From: Aldehydirespirator sp965220345
Lineage (GTDB): Bacteria > Actinomycetota > Acidimicrobiia > Acidimicrobiales > Aldehydirespiratoraceae
Direction of reading: 5' to 3'
DNA length: 64,000 nucleotides
NCBI GenBank assembly: GCA_965220345.1
Contig: OZ244822.1
Span: 1,736,001-1,800,000, forward strand
In this document: in pieces, positions 31,934 through 41,219 of the stretch
Numbering within the stretch: the stretch's first letter is position 1
Layout of the letters: each line of letters starts with the position of its first letter
Position numbers and translations under genes: made by a program
Notes under the pieces: model-generated
What the model saw: the letters and a program-made list of their open reading frames with translations, nothing else
Told to the model about the DNA's origin: nothing
Databases searched by the model: none

Positions 31934-33270
31934 GCGCTCAACTTGTTGTAGTGCCTCAAAGCGGCACCGTTGCCATAAAAGGCGGAACTGTTGTTGACTC
32001 TAACGGCAGCCGCCGAGCTGATGTGCTGGTCGGTGAGGGTCGAATAATCGCAGTGCAAGCCGGTGACGATGCCTCAGACATCACGGCAGATCGAACCCTT
32101 GATGCCAGCGGATGTGTGGTCGCGCCTGGACTAGTAGACCTGCATGTGCATTTACGCCAACCCGGCCGTGAAGACGCAGAAACCGTAGATACCGGTGCCC
32201 GAGGCGCTGCTTTGGGTGGGTTCACTGCCGTTGTTGCTATGCCCAACACCACTCCCGCTATCGACTCCGCGGCGGTGGTGCGCGAAGTGCAAGATCTCAG
32301 CGTAGGCACCTGCTGTGATGTGTATCCCTCTGCAGCCATCACGATGGGTCGGCGTGGTGAAGAACTGTCGCCGATGGCTGAACTGGCGCGTCTAGGAGTG
32401 AGAATGTTCACCGATGACGGGGCCGGGGTGCAAAGCGCCATGGTTATGCGGCGCGCGCTTGAATACGCTTCTGGTCTCGATCATCTCACCGGCGGAGCTG
32501 CAGTGGTGCTAGCCCAGCACTGTGAAGTGGAAGAAATGTCGGTGGGCGGCTGCATGAATGAAGGCGAATGGTCAAGCAGGTTGGGCTTGGGAGGACAACC
32601 CGCAGAAGCCGAAGAGCTGATGGTTATGCGTGACATTGCTTTGGCTCGCCTCACTGGGGCACGGGTGCATTTTCAGCATCTGTCAACGGCAGGGTCGGTA
32701 GCCATGGTGCGAGCCGCCAAGCAGGCAGGGCTGCCGGTTACAGCAGAAGCTACGACCCATCATTTCACTCTCACCGAAGCTTGCTGCGCCGATTACGACA
32801 CCGTGTTCAAAGTTCATCCACCGCTGCGAACCGAAGCTGATGTGGCTGCGATCCGGTCTGGTTTGGCTGACGGCACGATCGATGCCATCGCTACGGATCA
32901 TGCCCCTCACACCAGCGACGACAAAGACAAACCGTTTGACTCGGCACCTCCAGGAATGTTGGGACTCGAAACCGCGCTGTCGTTGGCGCTAACCGAGCTT
33001 GATCTGCCGATAGAGAAGGTTCTGGCGTTGATGTCATGGCAGCCAGCTGCTATCGCCGGGGTCAACGACCGTCACGGCCGACCTGTGGCACCTAGTGAGC
33101 CCGCCAACCTTTGCGTTATTGACCCGTCAGCAGAGTGGACTGTGTCAGGTGAGGCAATGTCCTGCCCTAGTCGCAACACCCCTTATGAAGGCCGACAACT
33201 GAAAGGCAGAGTGCGTCACACTCTGCTGGCAGCCGATCCTGTAGTAATCGACGGCGAAGCACAACGATGA
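31930..33270 (+). CDS. pyrC: dihydroorotase
   Basis: 446 aa amidohydrolase of the class I (long) type. Metal ligands: DLHVHLRQPGREDAET near residue 67, the conserved Asp of MFTDDGAGVQ near residue 162, HFQHLSTAGS and IATDHAPHT near residue 320. It closes carbamoyl-aspartate to dihydroorotate. The N-terminal beta-sandwich residues (GTVVDSNGSRRADVLVGEG) are complete. Coupled to the preceding mini-ORF and to carA by ATGA overlaps. Confidence 0.96.
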   Translation: MSAQLVVVPQSGTVAIKGGTVVDSNGSRRADVLVGEGRIIAVQAGDDASDITADRTLDASGCVVAPGLVDLHVHLRQPGREDAETVDTGARGAALGGFTAVVAMPNTTPAIDSAAVVREVQDLSVGTCCDVYPSAAITMGRRGEELSPMAELARLGVRMFTDDGAGVQSAMVMRRALEYASGLDHLTGGAAVVLAQHCEVEEMSVGGCMNEGEWSSRLGLGGQPAEAEELMVMRDIALARLTGARVHFQHLSTAGSVAMVRAAKQAGLPVTAEATTHHFTLTEACCADYDTVFKVHPPLRTEADVAAIRSGLADGTIDAIATDHAPHTSDDKDKPFDSAPPGMLGLETALSLALTELDLPIEKVLALMSWQPAAIAGVNDRHGRPVAPSEPANLCVIDPSAEWTVSGEAMSCPSRNTPYEGRQLKGRVRHTLLAADPVVIDGEAQR

Positions 33271-34424
33271 ATACGCCCCCTGAGCAGAGATTGCCTGCAG
33301 CACCCGCAGAGCAGAGATTGCCCACTGAACTCTTAGAGCCTTCAGCGACTACAGAAGCTCTTTTGGTGTTGCGCGACGGCGAAACCTTCCAAGGCGAAGC
33401 TGTTGGTGCCCCGGCAGCCGTGTCAGCGGGTGAAGTGGTCTTCAACACTGTCATGTGCGGCTACACCGAAGTGATCACCGATCCTTCCTACGCCGGGCAG
33501 ATCATCACCTTCACTTATCCCCACATCGGTAACTACGGTGTCAGCAGCGACGACTCTGAAGCGGCACAGCCCTGGTGTCGGGGTGTGATCATGCGTGACT
33601 TGGCACAGTTCCATAGCAGCTGGCGAGCCGAAGGCAGCCTTGAGGAGTTCATGCATCGCAGCAACATTGCTGGCATCACTGGTATTGATACACGCCGCCT
33701 CACTCGACACATCCGCGACTCGGGTGCCATGCCGGGAGCTTTCGGCACCGCTGATCACGCCGATCTGCTGGCCGCTGCCCGCTCCGAACCCGGCACCAGT
33801 GGTGTTGATCTTGTCAGCAGTGTCACCACCACCGAGCCGTACACCGTCGGCAGCGGGCCGCGCCATGTCGTTGCCTATGACCTAGGTATCAAATCCACGA
33901 TCTTGCACTGTCTCAGCGAGATAGCAACCGTCACAGTGGTGCCTGCACACACGCCTGCGTCGGAGGTGCTTGCAAGCCAGCCCGACGGAGTGTTCTTCAG
34001 CAATGGTCCAGGTGATCCCGAAATGGCTGTCTCAACTATTGAGGCCATAAAAGAACTGTTGGGCGAGGTCCCAATATTTGGTATCTGTCTCGGGCATCAG
34101 CTGTTGGCTTTAGCACTCGGAGGCAGAACCTTCAAAATGCGTTTCGGGCATCACGGAGGAAACGTGCCGATCCGCTGCAGCGCTACAGGACAGATTGAGG
34201 TCACCACCCAAAACCACAATTTTGCTGTTGAGATGGGTTCAGTGCCAGCAGCGACTGAGACTCATATCTGTCTTAACGACAACACGCTGGCTGGCCTTGA
34301 AGTTCCTGAAGCTGATGCTTTTGGTGTGCAATACCACCCCGAGGCGGGTCCCGGCCCTCATGATGCTCGACACCACTTCGCCCGTTTCGCAGAAATGATG
34401 GATCGTCGCCGTGCCAAGACGTGA
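33267..34424 (+). CDS. carA: carbamoyl-phosphate synthase small subunit
   Basis: 385 aa glutamine amidotransferase subunit. The catalytic Cys is in IFGICLGHQLLALALGG, the His/Glu pair in GVQYHPEAGPGPHD. The N-terminal domain starts properly at LLVLRDGETFQGEAVG near residue 32. The first 30 residues are extra and contain a 9-residue repeat (EQRLPAAPA then EQRLPTELL) from a 27-base duplication at 33281-33322. The ATG overlaps the pyrC stop; a later start is possible but none is better placed. It provides ammonia to CarB. Confidence 0.95.
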   Translation: MNTPPEQRLPAAPAEQRLPTELLEPSATTEALLVLRDGETFQGEAVGAPAAVSAGEVVFNTVMCGYTEVITDPSYAGQIITFTYPHIGNYGVSSDDSEAAQPWCRGVIMRDLAQFHSSWRAEGSLEEFMHRSNIAGITGIDTRRLTRHIRDSGAMPGAFGTADHADLLAAARSEPGTSGVDLVSSVTTTEPYTVGSGPRHVVAYDLGIKSTILHCLSEIATVTVVPAHTPASEVLASQPDGVFFSNGPGDPEMAVSTIEAIKELLGEVPIFGICLGHQLLALALGGRTFKMRFGHHGGNVPIRCSATGQIEVTTQNHNFAVEMGSVPAATETHICLNDNTLAGLEVPEADAFGVQYHPEAGPGPHDARHHFARFAEMMDRRRAKT

Positions 34425-37400
34425 CGACATTGAATCCATACTGATTATCGGCTCAGGACCGATAGTTATCGGTCAAGCCTGCGAATTCGATTATTCCGGT
34501 ACTCAAGCCTGCCGGGTATTGCGCGATGAGGGTTATCGGGTGATTCTGGCCAACTCAAACCCGGCCACGATAATGACCGATCCTGAGGTGGCAGATGTTA
34601 CTTATGTCGAGCCTCTTGATGCTGCCGTGCTGGCTCAGATCATCGAACGTGAGCAGCCCGATGCTGTGCTGGCGACCCTAGGCGGTCAGACAGGTTTGAA
34701 CCTGGCCATGGAACTCGCCGAAAGCGGTGTGCTCGAAGCCGCTGGCACCGAACTGATTGGTGCCAGCGCTAGCGCCATTGCCACAGCAGAAGATCGGCAA
34801 CTGTTCAAGCAGGCGATGATCGAGATCGGCCTTGATGTTCCTCGCTCTGGGATCGCCCATGACATCGAAACCGCTCGTGAGGTTATGCAGCGGGTGGGTT
34901 TGCCGGTGATCGTGCGTCCTGCATACATCCTTGGTGGCCGTGGTGCCGGTATAGCCGAAACTCCTGAAGAGTTCGAGGAGGTCGCGTCATTTGGTCTTGA
35001 TGCCAGCCCCATATCGGAGATTCTGATCGAAGAGTCAATTGTGGGCTGGAAAGAGTTCGAGTTGGAAGTGATGCGCGATCATGCCGACAACTGCGTAGTG
35101 GTTTGCGCTATTGAGAACCTTGACCCGATGGGGGTACACACCGGCGATTCAATAACTGTGGCACCCATTCAAACGTTGAGTGATCCCGAGTATCAGCAGA
35201 TGCGCAACGCAGCTTTTGCGGTGCTGCGCCGGGTGGGTGTCGAGACCGGCGGATCGAATGTGCAGTTCGCAGTGGATCCCGCCACCGGACGCCAAGTTGT
35301 GATCGAAATGAACCCCAGAGTTAGTCGATCCTCAGCGTTGGCTTCCAAAGCTACGGGTTTCCCTATCGCCAAGATCGCGGCACGCCTCGCCGTTGGTTAC
35401 ACGCTTGATGAGATCCCCAACGACATCACCGGCGTGACCCCAGCTTCTTTTGAGCCGACTCTGGACTATGTGGTCACAAAAGTGCCGCGTTGGGTGTTTG
35501 AGAAGTTCCAGATCACCCCTGGCACACTCGGCACTTCGATGCAGTCAGTCGGCGAAGTAATGGCCATCGGACGCACCTTCTGCGAGTCGCTCCAAAAAGC
35601 GCTGCGGTCACTGGAAACAGGCCGCTTCGGGTTGAACGCCGACCCTGCCGAGGTCGCCTTAGATGCCTTAGACGACGCTGCTCTGCTGGCAGCTGCTGCG
35701 GTGCCCACCCCTGAGAGAATCTTCCAGCTTGAAGCGCTGCTGCGGCGAGGTGTTTCTCTGCAAGCGCTCAATGAAGCCACTGGAGTGGATCCGTGGTTTC
35801 TGCATCAGATGCTGCGTATCAGCCAACAACGTATGCAGCTTCAGGCGGATGGCGTTGAAGCACACGGCAGCGTGCCGGAGATGACGCAAGCCCAATGGCA
35901 TCAAGCTAAGAGACTCGGATTTTCAGACGCTCAGCTTGGCTATTTGTGGGGTGTTTCAGCAGCTGAAGTGCGAGCACAGCGTGAACAGGCTGGGGTGCGA
36001 CCCACCTACAAGACTGTTGACACTTGCGCCGCTGAGTTTGAGGCCACCACCCCGTATCACTATTCCAGCTATGAGGACAGCAACGAGATTCGTCCCGCTG
36101 AGCGTCCCCGGGTGGTGATCTGCGGTTCGGGGCCTAACCGCATCGGGCAGGGCGTTGAGTTCGATTACTGCTGTGTTCACGCTGGGCAGGCGCTGCGTAG
36201 CGCTGGTTACGAAACGGTGATGATCAACTGCAACCCCGAAACTGTGTCAACCGATTATGACGCTAATGACCGGCTCTACTTCGAGCCTCTCACAAACGAA
36301 GACGTAGCCAACGTGATCGCTGCGGAGGATCCCGTCGGGGTGATCGTGTCAATGGGCGGTCAGACCCCGCTAGCGCTTTCAGGGGAACTGCCCGCAGAGT
36401 TAGTGTTAGGCACATCGCCACAGTCGATTGACCTAGCTGAGGATCGCCAGCGGTGGAACGCGCTTTGTTCACGTTTGGATATTCCTCAACCGTTGGGTGG
36501 AACAGCTACCAGCTACCCCGAAGCTCAGCAAGTAGCGCACAAGATCGGCTATCCGGCTTTGGTGCGGCCCTCATATGTGTTGGGTGGGCGAGCCATGGCC
36601 ATCGTCTACAACGACGATGAACTAGCCGCAGCGATCGACGAACTCGCCGGTTTTGGTTCGTTGGGACGTGAGGGAGGCCCAGCAGCGCAGCGGCCTGTAC
36701 TGGTAGATCGGTTCCTTGAAGACGCAGTGGAAGTAGATGTTGACGCGCTGCGTGACCACACCGGCGAAGTGTGTATCGGTGCGGTGATGGAGCATGTCGA
36801 ACAAGCAGGCGTGCATTCTGGTGATTCGGCTTGCATGATCCCGCCCACCACACTCAGCACGGATGTGGTGAAGCTGATCTGTGAACACACACGCCGTATC
36901 GCAGCTGAACTTGATGTCAAGGGTTTGCTCAACGTGCAGTTCGCAGTGAAGCGCCGTGACAGTTCCGGTGACTCTGCCGACACGACTGACACGGTTGACA
37001 AGGCTGAAACTGAAGTTGAAAGCGAAGTTGAAGTTGCTGACGAAGCTGAAGTTTTTGTGATCGAAGCCAACCCGAGGGCATCTCGCACGGTGCCGTTCGT
37101 AGCTAAAGCCACTGGAGTGCCCCTGGCGATGGCAGCGGCACGTCTGATGGTCGGTGCGACTCTGGCTGAACTTCGAACCGAAGGTTTGCTGCCAGCACAA
37201 GAGTTCGATCCGACAGCAGATCCAGGTTTCGTAGCGGTAAAAGAGGTAGTGCTGCCGTTCAATCGTTTTCCTGAGGCTGATGCCGTGCTCGGCCCGGAAA
37301 TGCGTTCCACTGGTGAAGTGATGGCGATCGACTCCACCCCAGGGATGGCTTTCGTCAAAGCACAATTAGCTGCAGGCACCCGTCTGCCCGCTGAAGGTGC

Positions 37401-37839
37401 TGTGTTCATGTCGATGGCCGACCGCGACAAGCCAGCGGGGCTGCGAGCCGCGCGGATTTTCGATGAACTCGGTTACCGGCTTTTGGCTACAGCAGGCACC
37501 GCAAAGTTCCTGCGTGGCGGGGGAGTACCAGTAGCTGTTGAGGTCGCCAAGCTAGGAGAAGACACAACTAGTGATAGTCCCAACGCAGTGCAGTTGATCG
37601 CTGCTGGGGAGGTTCATCTGGTGGTCAACTCACCGCATGGTCGAGGCCCTCGCGCAGACGGTGAGCACATACGCTCCGCTGCTGGACGAGCCGGTCTGCC
37701 GTTGTTGACAACCGCCGCTGCTGCGCTGGCCACCGCTGACGGTCTAAGAGACTTACGCGACCGCAAACCCAGCGTGTGCAGCCTTCAGGAATATCACCCG
37801 AAGCTTCAGGAACACTCCCCGAAGACCGGCGATGCTTGA
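34411..37839 (+). CDS. carB: carbamoyl-phosphate synthase large subunit
   Basis: 1142 aa, somewhat longer than usual. Two ATP-grasp halves are seen: first half SILIIGSGPIVIGQACEFDY, EMNPRVSRSSALASKATG; second half VVICGSGPNRIGQGVEFDYC and VIEANPRASRTVPFVAKATG. The MGS-like allosteric domain is C-terminal (LGYRLLATAGTAKFLRGG). Within the second ATP-grasp domain an extra acidic segment of about 28 residues (36961-37050, Thr/Asp then Glu/Val repeats) lies just before the VIEANPRASRT strand. It overlaps carA by 14 bases and starts with GTG. Produces carbamoyl phosphate for pyrimidines and arginine. Confidence 0.96.
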   Translation: MPRRDDIESILIIGSGPIVIGQACEFDYSGTQACRVLRDEGYRVILANSNPATIMTDPEVADVTYVEPLDAAVLAQIIEREQPDAVLATLGGQTGLNLAMELAESGVLEAAGTELIGASASAIATAEDRQLFKQAMIEIGLDVPRSGIAHDIETAREVMQRVGLPVIVRPAYILGGRGAGIAETPEEFEEVASFGLDASPISEILIEESIVGWKEFELEVMRDHADNCVVVCAIENLDPMGVHTGDSITVAPIQTLSDPEYQQMRNAAFAVLRRVGVETGGSNVQFAVDPATGRQVVIEMNPRVSRSSALASKATGFPIAKIAARLAVGYTLDEIPNDITGVTPASFEPTLDYVVTKVPRWVFEKFQITPGTLGTSMQSVGEVMAIGRTFCESLQKALRSLETGRFGLNADPAEVALDALDDAALLAAAAVPTPERIFQLEALLRRGVSLQALNEATGVDPWFLHQMLRISQQRMQLQADGVEAHGSVPEMTQAQWHQAKRLGFSDAQLGYLWGVSAAEVRAQREQAGVRPTYKTVDTCAAEFEATTPYHYSSYEDSNEIRPAERPRVVICGSGPNRIGQGVEFDYCCVHAGQALRSAGYETVMINCNPETVSTDYDANDRLYFEPLTNEDVANVIAAEDPVGVIVSMGGQTPLALSGELPAELVLGTSPQSIDLAEDRQRWNALCSRLDIPQPLGGTATSYPEAQQVAHKIGYPALVRPSYVLGGRAMAIVYNDDELAAAIDELAGFGSLGREGGPAAQRPVLVDRFLEDAVEVDVDALRDHTGEVCIGAVMEHVEQAGVHSGDSACMIPPTTLSTDVVKLICEHTRRIAAELDVKGLLNVQFAVKRRDSSGDSADTTDTVDKAETEVESEVEVADEAEVFVIEANPRASRTVPFVAKATGVPLAMAAARLMVGATLAELRTEGLLPAQEFDPTADPGFVAVKEVVLPFNRFPEADAVLGPEMRSTGEVMAIDSTPGMAFVKAQLAAGTRLPAEGAVFMSMADRDKPAGLRAARIFDELGYRLLATAGTAKFLRGGGVPVAVEVAKLGEDTTSDSPNAVQLIAAGEVHLVVNSPHGRGPRADGEHIRSAAGRAGLPLLTTAAAALATADGLRDLRDRKPSVCSLQEYHPKLQEHSPKTGDA

Positions 37840-37865
37840 AGTTCGTAATCACTCAGAGTTCAGCG

Positions 37866-38792
37866 GTGGTTGATCTCACTACAAATGTTGGCAGCGTTTC
37901 GCTGGCTGCGCCGGTGATGACCGCTTCAGGCACGTCAGGTCACGGTGCTGAGCTAGCTAGCTACGGAAAGCTCAGCGAACTGGGAGCGGTGGTGATCAAA
38001 TCACTTAGCTTTGAACCTTGGCCTGGTAACCCTGCTCCGCGGCTGCACCCTTTGAGTTCACCGGCTGCAGGCATGATCAACAGCGTCGGATTGCAAGGTC
38101 TGGGTGTCACCCGCTGGCTGTCGCATGATTTGCCGCTGCTGCTTGACAGCGGTGCAACAGTGATAGCCAGCATTTGGGGTGACAGTATTGAGTCGTACCG
38201 CCGTGCTGCGGAAATGCTGGCCGATGCCCCTGCGGTGGTCGCAGCGGTAGAGGTCAATGTGTCATGCCCCAACACCGACGACGGTATGCGTATGTTCGCT
38301 CATTCCAGCACCGCCACCGCAGCTGTGATGGAAGCTACTGCTGGCTGCGTTAGACCTCGCTGGGCCAAACTCAGCCCCAACACCGCAGATCTGGTAGCGG
38401 TGGCTCAAGCCGCTGTTAGCGCCGGGGCTGAAGCGTTGGTGCTGACTAACACGCTGTCGGGCATGGTTATTGACATCAACAAGCGTCGTCCCGTGCTAGG
38501 TGCGGGGCGCGGCGGTGTTAGTGGCGCAGCGCTGCATCCAGTAGCCGTGCGCGCTGTCTATGACGTGAGGCAAGCTATGCCTCAGGTGCCTATTGTTGGT
38601 GTTGGTGGGGTGGCGTGTGGCGCAGATGCTGTAGAGATGCTTCTTGCTGGCGCTTCGGCGATACAAGTAGGCACAGCGATTTTCGCTGATCCGAGAGCAC
38701 CGTGGCGGGTGCTTCACGAACTGCGGCATTGGTGCGAAACTAAAAACGTAGAAAAAATCGATGAGTTGATTGGAGCAGTACATGAATCATGA
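37866..38792 (+). CDS. pyrD: dihydroorotate dehydrogenase, class 1 (1B-like)
   Basis: About 308 aa from GTG 37866. The frame is open back to 37776, but that part lies inside carB and is not conserved. Class 1 motifs: the active-site cysteine in VNVSCPNTDDG, the FMN-site Lys in IKSLSFEPWPGNP and WAKLSPNTAD, and GVGGVACGADAVEMLLAGAS with GTAIF at the end. A Cys at the active site is typical of 1A/1B enzymes. Class 1B partners with PyrK (Fe-S/FAD) for NAD reduction, but no pyrK lies in the operon. It converts dihydroorotate to orotate. Confidence 0.92.
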   Translation: MVDLTTNVGSVSLAAPVMTASGTSGHGAELASYGKLSELGAVVIKSLSFEPWPGNPAPRLHPLSSPAAGMINSVGLQGLGVTRWLSHDLPLLLDSGATVIASIWGDSIESYRRAAEMLADAPAVVAAVEVNVSCPNTDDGMRMFAHSSTATAAVMEATAGCVRPRWAKLSPNTADLVAVAQAAVSAGAEALVLTNTLSGMVIDINKRRPVLGAGRGGVSGAALHPVAVRAVYDVRQAMPQVPIVGVGGVACGADAVEMLLAGASAIQVGTAIFADPRAPWRVLHELRHWCETKNVEKIDELIGAVHES

Positions 38793-39549
38793 GGAGACCG
38801 CCAACCTAGCTTTGAGCCAGCCTGGGAGCCCGCGTGACTGTCTGGCTTTGGCGTTGGATGTAGATGACTTAGTGGCTGCCACCCGTCTAGCCAGATCCCT
38901 TGTGAAGCATTTTCGTGTGGCCAAGGTGGGGTTAGAGCTTTACACAGCGGCTGGCCCTGAAGCGATTGGAGCTTTGGCTGACCTCGGTTATGACGTGTTC
39001 TGTGATCTTAAGCTTCACGACATTCCCAACACTGTGGCTAGTGCCGCGCGAGTGGCCGGTGAGCTAGGTGTTTCGTATCTGACTGCACATGCTGCTGGTG
39101 GTGCCGAGATGCTCCAAGCTGGCGTTGAAGGCTTAGCGGAGGGAGCTGTCGGAACGGCGGGTTTGTTGGCTGTGACGGTGCTCACCAGCGAAGCCCAAGC
39201 TTCAGCAACTCGCGATCTGGTGGCGCAACGCATGGAACTCGCCGCTGAGGCAGGAGCCGCAGGCGTGGTGTGTGCAGCGCCTGATCTCACCGCTACCCGA
39301 CATGTTTATCCCGAGTTGTTGCGGGCTGTTCCAGGTATCCGGCTGGCTGGCGATTCGGTGAACGATCAACGCCGGGTGGCTTCGCCTGTGCAGGCTTTGG
39401 CCGCGGGAGCGGATCTGCTAGTGGTCGGCAGGCCGGTCACCGCTGCTGATGATCCCGTGGAGGCTGCTGAGCGTCTTCATAAAAGCTTGCGCCGCCAAGG
39501 TCTTGAAACTGAATCCGAGCAAGACTCCGAGCTAGAGAGCGGTAGGTAG
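38782..39549 (+). CDS. pyrF: orotidine 5'-phosphate decarboxylase
   Basis: About 255 aa. The catalytic Lys-Asp array is VFCDLKLHDIPNTVAS near residue 78; other motifs are AKVGLELYTAAGPE and the phosphate-binding LLVVGRPVTAADDP near the C-terminus. It forms UMP, the last step of the pathway. ATG 38782 is preferred over TTG 38770; both overlap pyrD. The last 25 residues (ETESEQDSELESGR) are an acidic extension. pyrE is not in the window. Confidence 0.95.
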   Translation: MNHEETANLALSQPGSPRDCLALALDVDDLVAATRLARSLVKHFRVAKVGLELYTAAGPEAIGALADLGYDVFCDLKLHDIPNTVASAARVAGELGVSYLTAHAAGGAEMLQAGVEGLAEGAVGTAGLLAVTVLTSEAQASATRDLVAQRMELAAEAGAAGVVCAAPDLTATRHVYPELLRAVPGIRLAGDSVNDQRRVASPVQALAAGADLLVVGRPVTAADDPVEAAERLHKSLRRQGLETESEQDSELESGR

Positions 39550-39577
39550 CAGATCTGCTGCCGGGAACGTTCTTGAC

Positions 39578-39600
39578 AACGCTAATGACTCAAGCGTTTT
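39578..39600 (+). terminator. possible terminator after pyrF
   Basis: AACGCT (39578-39583) and AGCGTT (39593-39598) form a 6-base stem ending in TTTT. It lies between pyrF and the mihF promoter. The stem is short, so this is a weak call. Confidence 0.35.
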
Positions 39601-39626
39601 CGTTGGCAGAGCTTCGCTGGTTCAAC

Positions 39627-39632
39627 TAGCCT
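39627..39632 (+). promoter_or_regulatory. -10 box (TAGCCT) of mihF
   Basis: TAGCCT ends 8 bases before the mihF ATG at 39641, leaving at most a one- or two-base leader; no Shine-Dalgarno is present. Confidence 0.45.
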
Positions 39633-39640
39633 CGTCGCTC

Positions 39641-39952
39641 ATGGCTAAAACTTTTGCTATTTCCGATGAGGCTCGGCGCGAAGCGTTGCTTAAAGCTGCC
39701 GCTGTGCGCCGTGAGCGTTCCGAACTGCGCGGTCAACTCAAGGCTGGTGATCTTCTGCTGGCAGATCTGTTGGAGCGGGTTGATGATGACACTGTCGGCA
39801 AGATGAAGGCGCTAACGGTGATTGAGTCTCTGCCTGGCGTAGGCAAAGTCACAGCTCGCAGAGCGATGGAAGAACTCGGAATCGCCGAAAATCGTCGTCT
39901 TCGTGGGCTCGGGAACCGTCAACGCAGCAACTTGCTTGAAACTTTCGGCTAA
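39641..39952 (+). CDS. mihF: integration host factor, actinobacterial type
   Basis: 103 aa nucleoid-associated protein. It matches the actinobacterial family with a helical N-terminus (EARREALLKAAAVRRERSEL), the KAGDLLLADLLERVDDDTVG segment and a helix-two turns-helix DNA-binding part (ESLPGVGKVTARRAMEELGI) before the C-terminal RRLRGLGNRQRSNLL. It bends DNA and supports site-specific recombination and chromosome packing. The neighbourhood pyrF-mihF-gmk is typical of actinobacteria. It has its own leaderless promoter. Confidence 0.95.
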   Translation: MAKTFAISDEARREALLKAAAVRRERSELRGQLKAGDLLLADLLERVDDDTVGKMKALTVIESLPGVGKVTARRAMEELGIAENRRLRGLGNRQRSNLLETFG

Positions 39953-39977
39953 CAGAGGCAACGATAGGCTCGCCTGG

Positions 39978-40541
39978 GTGACGTTCCTGGCGGGTCGCAC
40001 AGTGGTGGTCATATCTGGGCCGGGAGGCGTAGGCAAGGGAACCATTGTTGAGCGGTTAGTGGAGCGCGACCCCAAACTCTGGTTGTCTCGGTCGTGGACA
40101 ACTAGACCTCGGCGTGCTGGCGAACCCGAAGCCGCCTACGAATTCGTGGATCGGGCCACGTTTGAGGCTGCCGTGGCCGAAGGGCGTTTTTTGGAGTGGG
40201 TGGAGTTTTTGGATTATCTGCAAGGCACTCCGCTGCCGGAGCCACCCGACGGATGCGATGTGGTGCTAGAGATTGATGTTGGCGGGGGTCGGCAGGTTAA
40301 GGAACTGCATGATGATGTTGTGCTGGTGTTTGTTGATGCCCCCAGCCCTGAGCATCAAAGGCAGCGACTGCTGCGTCGTGGCGATGATCTCCGGACCGTG
40401 CAGCGACGCATGGACAAGACCGCCTCGGAGCGTGCGGAGGCTTTGCAGCTTGGTTATGAAATCGTGGTCAACGACGATCTAACCCGAGCGGTTGAAGCCA
40501 TTGAGGCACTTGTCGAAGCCGACCGTAACCGTCGCTACTAG
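39978..40541 (+). CDS. gmk: guanylate kinase
   Basis: 187 aa. P-loop VVISGPGGVGKGTIVERLV near residue 10, then LWLSRSWTTRPRRAGEPEAA for GMP binding, and the lid residues LLRRGDDLRTVQRRM. It phosphorylates GMP to GDP. The GTG at 39978 gives the family length; the open frame upstream overlaps mihF and is not conserved. The stretch after FLEWVEF is shorter than in Escherichia coli (LQGTPLPEPPDGCDV in place of the YYGT loop), which seems usual for this class. Confidence 0.94.
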   Translation: MTFLAGRTVVVISGPGGVGKGTIVERLVERDPKLWLSRSWTTRPRRAGEPEAAYEFVDRATFEAAVAEGRFLEWVEFLDYLQGTPLPEPPDGCDVVLEIDVGGGRQVKELHDDVVLVFVDAPSPEHQRQRLLRRGDDLRTVQRRMDKTASERAEALQLGYEIVVNDDLTRAVEAIEALVEADRNRRY

Positions 40542-40557
40542 CTGTCGGTTGGGTGGT

Positions 40558-40610
40558 TGTGATTTGTTGTGTGCTTGAATGTTGTGTGTGTGATTTGTTG
40601 TGTGCCTGAA
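40558..40610 (+). repeat. 22-bp direct repeat, two copies
   Basis: TGTGATTTGTTGTGTGCTTGAA at 40558-40579 recurs with one change at 40589-40610, a period of 31 bases, in a GT-rich stretch between gmk and the next start. It may be a regulator site or simple-sequence slippage. Confidence 0.5.
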
Positions 40611-40624
40611 AGTCGGGTGGGGCT

Positions 40625-41191
40625 TTGATTGAGACGGTTAGCGGTTCGATTACTTCGCTGGGGTTTTCGTCGGGTCATCGTTTCGTGATCGGCAACTGGA
40701 CTAGCAGTCCTGTCGGGGTGCTCAGCGACGTGATGTGGGCTCAACCCGATGGTCAGCGGGTGTTGTTGGCACCTGAACACGGTGCCAACTACATAACTTC
40801 GATCTATTCTTTTGATGAGGTGCGTGTGCAGGATGTGAAGGTCAATCTTGGTGATATTGCAATGTCTGTGGTCTCTGGCGATCTTCACTTGACGATTGAT
40901 TTAGGTAGTTTTGTGGTGCCTTTTCCGCCGCGTCCAAGGTTTGTGACTGCGACGGTTGAGAACTGGTTTTCTCGGGCTTTGCTCGGCACCCGAACTCATG
41001 GAGTGAGCCCGACTGGTGTCAAAGAGTGGTATCGCACCCGCAGGATCGTGAGAGTTACTGCCGCTCGTGGCTTGCTTGCTGATGAAGATCTAGGCGAACT
41101 GAGTTCTGTTGAAGGTCCGCTAGGTTTCGGTTTCACTGACCCACCGCGACCCCCAAGTCAAGTAACCCTAAAAGTAGACCTAAAACGCTGA
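40625..41191 (+). CDS. conserved hypothetical protein
   Basis: 188 aa from a TTG start. The product is rich in beta strands: FSSGHRFVIGNWTSSPVGVL, VMWAQPDGQRVLLAP, then LTIDLGSFVVPFPPRPRFVT and a conserved-looking REWY-like VKEWYRTRRIVRV. No signal peptide or membrane segment. It recalls unannotated actinobacterial proteins of this length but I cannot name a family. It ends 28 bases before a convergent gene; an AATAGC/GCTATT inverted repeat lies in the gap. Confidence 0.65.
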   Translation: MIETVSGSITSLGFSSGHRFVIGNWTSSPVGVLSDVMWAQPDGQRVLLAPEHGANYITSIYSFDEVRVQDVKVNLGDIAMSVVSGDLHLTIDLGSFVVPFPPRPRFVTATVENWFSRALLGTRTHGVSPTGVKEWYRTRRIVRVTAARGLLADEDLGELSSVEGPLGFGFTDPPRPPSQVTLKVDLKR

Positions 41192-41219
41192 TCTAGCAAT
41201 AGCTCTGCCGCTATTACTG

